DNA of 64,000 nucleotides. Origin: Streptomyces sp. NBC_00178 (lineage in GTDB: Bacteria > Actinomycetota > Actinomycetes > Streptomycetales > Streptomycetaceae). The stretch covers positions 4,059,501 to 4,123,500 of the forward strand of contig NZ_CP108143.1 in NCBI RefSeq assembly GCF_036206005.1. The letters run 5' to 3'. How positions within the stretch are numbered: the stretch's first letter is position 1; each line of letters opens with the position of its first letter. Of the stretch, positions 59,431 to 64,000 are shown piece by piece. The translations under genes were made by a program, and so were the position numbers. The notes beneath the pieces were generated by a model. It saw only the letters and a list, made by a program, of their open reading frames with translations, was not told the DNA's origin and made no database searches.

Positions 59431-60761
59431 GCGCGGTCCTCCGTGACGGGGTGTGCGGTGGTGTGGGGCAGGGGCACGGCGGCCGACAGGACCGTCCCCT
59501 CGCCCGGTGCCGACTCGACGGTCAGTGTCCCGCCGAGCTGCCGCACCCGGGCACGCATCGCGGGCAGCCCGTGTCCGCGCACCCCGTCGGGCGCACCCTC
59601 CGCGGAGCCGAAGCCCCGGCCGTCGTCGGCGATGTCGAGGACCACACGGTCGTCCAGGTGGGTCAGGGTCAGCGCGGCGACGCTCGCCCCGGAGTGCTCG
59701 GTCACGTTCGCCAGGGCCCCCTGGGCGATCCGCAGCAGCGCCGACTGCACCCGGTCGGGAAGGGCGGCGGCGGGGGCGCCCTCCACATGGCAGCGGACGG
59801 TGAGGCGGCCGCGCGCCTGGGCGGTCTCACGGTCGGCGAGGGTCCGCAGGGCGGCCTCCAGACCGCCTCCCTCCGCCAGGTCGGCCGGAGCCAGGTCGTG
59901 CACGAAGCGGCGGGCCTCGGCGAGGTTGCGTTCCGCGATGCCGGTCGCCGTCAGGACGTGCCGGCGCGCGGTGGCGGGGTCGGAGATCCAGGACCGGTCG
60001 GCGGCCTGGAGCAGCATCTGCTGACTGGAGAGCCCCTGGGCCAGGGTGTCGTGGATCTCCATGGACAGCCGCTGCCGCTCGGCGAGGGTCCCTTCCCGGC
60101 GTTCGGTGGCGGCCAGTTCCCGGCGTGTGCGCAGCAGGTCGTCGATCAGCTCGCGCTGGCGCACCGCCTGGCGCTGCATGTGGACGAAGACGGCGGTGGC
60201 GACCGCTGCGACCGCGGGCGGGGCCAGCACGAGATTGGGGTCGAAGCCGGTGGCGAGCCGGAGCTGAGCGGCCACGACGAACACGGTCAGGAGGGCGACC
60301 AGCGCCAGGGCCGCCCGTGGCGGCAGGATCCGCAGGCCCGTGTAGAAGAGCGGCACGGCACACCAGGCGAAACTGGGCGCGAGGACGACCAGGACCATCC
60401 AGACGGCCACGAGGACGCCGAGCCACGTCAGCCGGCGGGGTGTGGGGCGGGATCCGAGCACCGGGCCGAGGAGGTACAGCGCGGCGAGCACGGCCGACAG
60501 GGCGATGATCCACGGGGTGCGGGTCTCGCCGGGGTGGCGCATCAGGAAACGCGCGAGCGAGGCGCCGAGCAGCAGGAAGAAGGCGGCGTGCATGAGCAGG
60601 GACAGCCGGCGGTCGTCCGGGCCGTCCGCCGCCGGGCCTGTTACGGTGCTCCCGGCCGGACCCGTCCGGCCCGGGTCCGGCAGGCTCGGGTCCGTCGGGT
60701 CCGGGTCCGTCGGGTCCGGACCCGTTCGCTCCGCGTCCGGTCCGGTTCCGTTCCGCCGCAC
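59427..60761 (-). CDS. SenS-like sensor histidine kinase
   Basis: A sensor kinase of the HisKA_3 type. After a repetitive Pro/Asp/Thr-rich N-terminus come about five membrane helices (SLLMHAAFFLLLGASLARFLM onward), the phospho-acceptor His in 'ERQRLSMEIHDTLAQGLSSQQM', and an HATPase with 'VLDIADDGRGFG' and 'GHGLPAMRARVRQLGG'. SenS in S. reticuli also has five membrane helices and binds HbpS outside. The start is uncertain: GTG 60761 (GAGG upstream) is listed; ATG 60839 is also possible. 444 aa as listed. Confidence 0.85.
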   Translation of the reverse strand: MRRNGTGPDAERTGPDPTDPDPTDPSLPDPGRTGPAGSTVTGPAADGPDDRRLSLLMHAAFFLLLGASLARFLMRHPGETRTPWIIALSAVLAALYLLGPVLGSRPTPRRLTWLGVLVAVWMVLVVLAPSFAWCAVPLFYTGLRILPPRAALALVALLTVFVVAAQLRLATGFDPNLVLAPPAVAAVATAVFVHMQRQAVRQRELIDDLLRTRRELAATERREGTLAERQRLSMEIHDTLAQGLSSQQMLLQAADRSWISDPATARRHVLTATGIAERNLAEARRFVHDLAPADLAEGGGLEAALRTLADRETAQARGRLTVRCHVEGAPAAALPDRVQSALLRIAQGALANVTEHSGASVAALTLTHLDDRVVLDIADDGRGFGSAEGAPDGVRGHGLPAMRARVRQLGGTLTVESAPGEGTVLSAAVPLPHTTAHPVTEDRA

Positions 60762-60978
60762 CTCGCACCTCGCGTCTCCCTCGGGCCCGTGGACCTGTCG
60801 TCCCGTCGCCTCCGCCGCTGACCTGCGCGGACACCCCATGGTCACCCCGCCGGGCCACCCGCGCATCAACCGATCGGCCGACAGGGCGGTCGGCCGACGC
60901 GCCACCCGCTTCCACCCGGTACGCCGACGGTACGGCCCCGGATCCGGCCGGAGGATCGATGACGGAAGCAGAAAGGCT

Positions 60979-61028
60979 CGATCCGGGCCGATCGATCCGA
61001 GCGAACGATCCGACGAAACGATCCGAGG
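60979..61028. repeat. CGATCCG direct repeats before the HbpS-like gene
   Basis: CGATCCG occurs at 60979, 60993, 61006 and 61019, spaced 14, 13 and 13 bp; the middle two extend to CGATCCGAGCGAA and CGATCCGACGAAA. The last one abuts the RBS of the HbpS-like gene. It may bind a regulator such as SenR. Confidence 0.75.
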
Positions 61029-61036
61029 AGTCCCCC

Positions 61037-61594
61037 ATGAAGAAGATGTCGCTGCGCACCCGAGTCCTGACCGGTGCCGTCGCCGCAGCCGCCCTCGGTG
61101 CCGGGACCTTCGGCGCGATGTCCGCGAACGCCTCGACGCCCGCCGCCGCGCCGGCCGCGGCCGTCCAGGCCGGCACCGCCGACCGGAACCTTCAGCAGAC
61201 CACCCACCTGACCGTGTCCGCCGCCACGAAGGCGGCACAGGCCGCCCTCGACGCGGCGAAGAAGGAGAACCAGCGCGTGTCGGTCGCCGTCGTCGACCGT
61301 GACGGCAACACGGTCGTCACCCTGCGCGGGGACGGTGCCGGTCCGCAGTCCCCCGAGTCCGCCGTGAAGAAGGCGTACACCGCGGTCTCCTGGAACGCGC
61401 CGACCTCCGAGCTGGTGAAGCGGCTGCAGCAGGCCCCGAACCTCAAGGACATCCCGGGCACCCTGTTCCTGGCCGGTGGCACGCCGGTGCAGGTCAAGGG
61501 CGCCCCGGTGGCGGGCATCGGCGTGGCCGGCGCACCGAGCGGCGACCTCGACGAGAAGTTCGCGGCGGCGGGTGTCGCGGCCCTCGGCCGGTAG
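61037..61594 (+). CDS. HbpS-like (GlcG family) secreted heme-binding protein
   Basis: A 185-aa exported protein. The signal MKKMSLRTRVLTGAVAAAALGAG ... MSANA is followed by the GlcG/HbpS fold: 'LTVSAATKAAQAALDAAKKENQRVSVAVVDRDGNTVVTLRGDGAGPQSPESAVKKAYTAVSW', then 'PNLKDIPGTLFLAGGTPVQVKGAPVAGIGVAGAPSGDLDEKFA'. HbpS binds heme and controls SenS. GAGGAG precedes ATG 61037. Divergent from the SenS-like kinase. Confidence 0.88.
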   Translation: MKKMSLRTRVLTGAVAAAALGAGTFGAMSANASTPAAAPAAAVQAGTADRNLQQTTHLTVSAATKAAQAALDAAKKENQRVSVAVVDRDGNTVVTLRGDGAGPQSPESAVKKAYTAVSWNAPTSELVKRLQQAPNLKDIPGTLFLAGGTPVQVKGAPVAGIGVAGAPSGDLDEKFAAAGVAALGR

Positions 61595-61709
61595 CCGGTA
61601 CCGCTCGCCGGTCGCCGGTCGCTTCACGGGACGGCCCGTCGACGACGCCGGGGCCCGCGGCGCGCCCCGGGTGCAGCCGCGGCCCCCGGCGCGTATCTAG
61701 GATCGCGGG

Positions 61710-63128
61710 GTGGACGAGCGAACCGTGCCCGCGCGGCGTACCGCGCCCGGCGCCGCCCTCCTGCTGGCGGCGGTCGTGCTGGTCACCGCGTGCACGGACG
61801 GCCGGGGCGCGGTCGTGGGGACGCCCGGTGCGGCGGGTGTGCGCGACCCGTACTTCCCCCGCCTCGGCAACGGCGGGTACGACGTCACGCACTACGACCT
61901 GTCGGTCGCGACGGACGCCCGCGCGGGACGGATCAGCGGCACCGCGGTGATCACCGCCCGGGCCACCCAGGACCTCAGCGCGTTCAACCTGGACCTCGCC
62001 GGGCTCGACGTCCGCTCGGCCACGGTCGAGGGGCGCCCGGCCGCGGTGAACCGGGCGGGCTGGGAACTGACGCTGCGTCCGGCGGCCGAGGTCGCGGACC
62101 GGCTGCGCGCGGGCCGGACGTTCCGCACGGTGGTGCGCTACGCCGGTCCGCCCCGCACCGTCACCGACGCGGACGGCTCGGAGGAGGGCTGGCTGCGGAC
62201 CGCGTACGGTGCGGTGGCTCTCGGGGAACCGGCCGGCTCCATGACCTGGTTCCCCGGCAACCACCACCCGGGCGACAAGGCGTCGTACGACATCCGGGTC
62301 ACCGTCCCCGAGGGGCGAAGCGCCGTCTCCAACGGTGAGTTGGCGTCACGCCGCACGGCGGGGGGCAGTACCACGTACCACTGGCGGGCCCGGGAGCCCA
62401 TGGCGAGCTACCTCGCGACCGTCGCCGTCGGCCGGTTCACGGTGCGGCGGACCGTCACCGGCACCGGACTCGCGGTGGTCACGGCGGTCGATCCCGGCTC
62501 CGCCGGGGCGAGCGCACGCGTGCTGGCCCGGATTCCCGAGATGGTCGCGTGGGGCGAGGAGAAGTTCGGGCCCTACCCCTTCTCGTCGGCCGGGGCGATC
62601 GTGGGCCGGCCCGACGACGCCGGGTACGCGCTGGAGACGCAGAACCGGCCGTTCCTCCCCGGCCCGCCCGACCCGGTGCTGCTCGTCCACGAACTGGCGC
62701 ACCAGTGGTTCGGGAACTCCGTCACACCCGCGAGCTGGCGCGACATGTGGCTCAACGAGGGCTTCGCGACCTACGCGGAGTGGCTGTGGAGCGAGGACCA
62801 CTCCGGCCCCACCGTCCAGGAGAGTTTCGACGAGGCCTACGCCGACGAGGCGAACTGGGCCTTCCCGCCGTCGCGTCCGCCGGGCCCGGCCGACCTGTCC
62901 GGGCCTCCGGTGTACGGACGCGGCGCGATGGTCGTCCACCGCATCCGCCGGGCGATGCACGACGACCCGGCGTTCTTCCGTCTCGTCAGGGGCTGGCTGG
63001 AGGAGTACCGGCACGGCAACGCCTCGACCGCCGACTTCACCGCGTACGCCGAGGAGGCGTCCGGCAGGGACCTGACGGAGATCTGGGACACCTGGCTCGA
63101 CGGCAGGAGCCGGCCCGCCCGAGGCTGA
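61710..63128 (+). CDS. Secreted M1-family metallopeptidase (lipoprotein)
   Basis: A 472-aa exported peptidase. The signal ends in VTAC, a lipobox. The catalytic zinc site is HELAHQWFG (about residue 328) with the third ligand Glu in NEGFA 18 residues on. The substrate-binding GAMEN motif is replaced by ALETQ, as in a bacterial subgroup. It would remove N-terminal residues from peptides outside the cell. GTG 61710. Confidence 0.88.
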   Translation: MDERTVPARRTAPGAALLLAAVVLVTACTDGRGAVVGTPGAAGVRDPYFPRLGNGGYDVTHYDLSVATDARAGRISGTAVITARATQDLSAFNLDLAGLDVRSATVEGRPAAVNRAGWELTLRPAAEVADRLRAGRTFRTVVRYAGPPRTVTDADGSEEGWLRTAYGAVALGEPAGSMTWFPGNHHPGDKASYDIRVTVPEGRSAVSNGELASRRTAGGSTTYHWRAREPMASYLATVAVGRFTVRRTVTGTGLAVVTAVDPGSAGASARVLARIPEMVAWGEEKFGPYPFSSAGAIVGRPDDAGYALETQNRPFLPGPPDPVLLVHELAHQWFGNSVTPASWRDMWLNEGFATYAEWLWSEDHSGPTVQESFDEAYADEANWAFPPSRPPGPADLSGPPVYGRGAMVVHRIRRAMHDDPAFFRLVRGWLEEYRHGNASTADFTAYAEEASGRDLTEIWDTWLDGRSRPARG

Positions 63129-63172
63129 CCGGCTCCCGTGCCGTGCGTGGGGGTGACCCGGCGTGCGTGGGA

Positions 63173-64000
63173 CTACTTGACGTTGACCCCGGTCCACGCG
63201 GCGTCGACGGCCGCGAGTTCGGTGCTGCCGGCCCCGAACAGGTCGGTGGCCGCCTTCTCGGTGGCGACGCGGGCTCCGGCGTAGTCGGTGCTCGACGTCA
63301 TGTAGACGGAGAGCGCCTTGTACCAGATCTGGTAGGCCTTCTGGCGGCCGATGCCGGTGACCTTCGAGCCGTCGGAGGTCGGGGAGTCGTAGTCGACGCC
63401 GCCGATGGTCTTCGCGCCGCTGCCCTCGGCCAGCAGGTAGAAGAAGTGGTTGGCGACACCCGAGGAGTAGTGCACGTCCAGGTCCCCGACGCCGGCGTCC
63501 CAGTAGTCCGCCGAGCCGCCGTCCTTGCTGGGCTTGTCCATGTAGCGCAGCGGGGTTCCGTCGCCGTTGATGTCGATCTTCTCGCCGATGAGGTAGTCCC
63601 CGGCGTCGGTGGTGTTGTCGGCGAAGAACTCGACGGAGGTGCCGAAGATGTCGCTGGTCGCCTCGTTGAGACCGCCCGACTCGCCCGCGTATTCGAGGTT
63701 GGCGGTGGCGGCGGTCAGGCCGTGGCTCATCTCGTGGCCCGCGACGTCGATGGCGGTGAGCGCGCTCTTGTCGTCGGCCCCGTCGCCGTAGGTCATGCAG
63801 AAGCAGCTGTCGTCCCAGAACGCGTTGACGTAGGCGTTGCCGAAGTGGACGCGGGAGTAGGCGGCCCGGCCGTCCCCGGCTATCCCGTCGCGGCCGAGCT
63901 CGGACTTGTAGAAGTCCCAGGTCTTGGCCGCGCCGTAGTGGGCGTCGACGGCGGCGGTCTGGCGGTCGTCGCCGGTGCCGTCGCCCCAGGTGTCGTCGGC
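63173..64000 (-). CDS. M4 (thermolysin-like) metallopeptidase, C-terminal part
   Basis: The gene runs off the right edge; its start is beyond 64000. The catalytic HEMSHG zinc site, 'GGLNEATSDIFG' with the third ligand, 'YMDKPSKDGGSADYWDAGVGDLDVHYSSGVANHFFYLL' with the active-site His, and the C-terminal helical domain are present. Such enzymes are secreted neutral proteases made with an N-terminal propeptide, which cannot be seen. Convergent to the M1 peptidase gene. Confidence 0.92.
   Translation of the reverse strand, partial: ADDTWGDGTGDDRQTAAVDAHYGAAKTWDFYKSELGRDGIAGDGRAAYSRVHFGNAYVNAFWDDSCFCMTYGDGADDKSALTAIDVAGHEMSHGLTAATANLEYAGESGGLNEATSDIFGTSVEFFADNTTDAGDYLIGEKIDINGDGTPLRYMDKPSKDGGSADYWDAGVGDLDVHYSSGVANHFFYLLAEGSGAKTIGGVDYDSPTSDGSKVTGIGRQKAYQIWYKALSVYMTSSTDYAGARVATEKAATDLFGAGSTELAAVDAAWTGVNVK

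Noticed and set aside
60661..60735. GGGTCCG/GTCGGGTCC repeats as a regulatory array
   Set aside because: They lie within the likely coding start of the SenS-like kinase and translate to a Pro-Asp-Thr-Asp repeat, so a coding low-complexity region explains them.
1..64000. CRISPR arrays, prophage or insertion sequences
   Set aside because: No regularly spaced repeats with unique spacers, no transposase or integrase gene and no phage structural genes were seen.

Overview
The window is chromosomal DNA of a Streptomyces (or very close relative). The GC content is very high, coding density is high, GTG starts are common, and many gene pairs are joined by GTGA, ATGA or TTGA stop/start overlaps. Marker genes of the genus are present: the c-di-GMP-dependent anti-sigma factor RsiG, the multi-sugar ATPase MsiK, the mycothiol glycosyltransferase MshA, PhoR/PhoP with divergent PhoU, CarD, and a HbpS heme-binding protein beside a two-component system. 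From memory of the S. coelicolor map, the order mshA, gpmA, phoU/phoR/phoP, carD, ispD-ispF, cysS, rlmB, msiK, tRNA-Thr is that of its conserved core; no database was searched.

Layout. 1-4.2 kb: the end of a YgfZ-like protein, dtd, rsiG, a type III asparaginase and an Eis-like acetyltransferase. 4.2-6.4 kb (minus): a molybdopterin oxidoreductase, a flavin reductase, a zinc-ribbon protein and a tiny membrane protein. 6.6-9.6 kb: a GntR regulator, a HAD phosphatase and an APH-like kinase forming an uncharacterised cassette. 9.7-14.3 kb: TetR and several small genes of unknown role, including a minus-strand pair with zinc ribbons and an L12-like domain. 14.4-19 kb: a XRE regulator/HBHA-like/DUF2516 operon, a PP2C phosphatase and an NlpC/P60 hydrolase. 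19.2-25.4 kb: methyltransferase, mshA, YbjN protein, lipoprotein, a likely toxin-antitoxin pair, a stand-alone L12-like protein and gpmA. 25.6-34.9 kb: MFS, a Cys-rich peptide, phoU/phoRP, lipoprotein, carD, ispDF and GNAT. 34.9-39.4 kb: a metal-regulator-like operator followed by a solute-binding lipoprotein, a fused permease and an MFS protein, but no ATPase. 39.5-48.9 kb: cysS, rlmB, Nudix, an unknown 493-aa protein, DoxX, a nucleotidyltransferase, msiK and tRNA-Thr. 48.9-64 kb: a sigma factor with its membrane partner, a secreted TNT-type toxin with a putative immunity protein, FAD oxidoreductases, kinases and acetyltransferases, a pentapeptide protein, a SenS/SenR-HbpS-like system and two metalloproteases, the last cut by the window edge.

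Common threads are redox and thiol homeostasis (mshA, CarD, HbpS system, molybdoenzyme), phosphate control (PHO box between phoU and phoR), metal supply, and developmental control (RsiG). Several intergenic regions carry short tandem repeats of 13-20 bp, one of them running over a stop codon. The most unusual items are the operator-linked ATPase-less transporter operon at 34.9-39.4 kb, two genes that look like free-standing ribosomal L12 C-terminal domains, the TNT toxin locus, and several very small genes (46, 44 and 24 codons).
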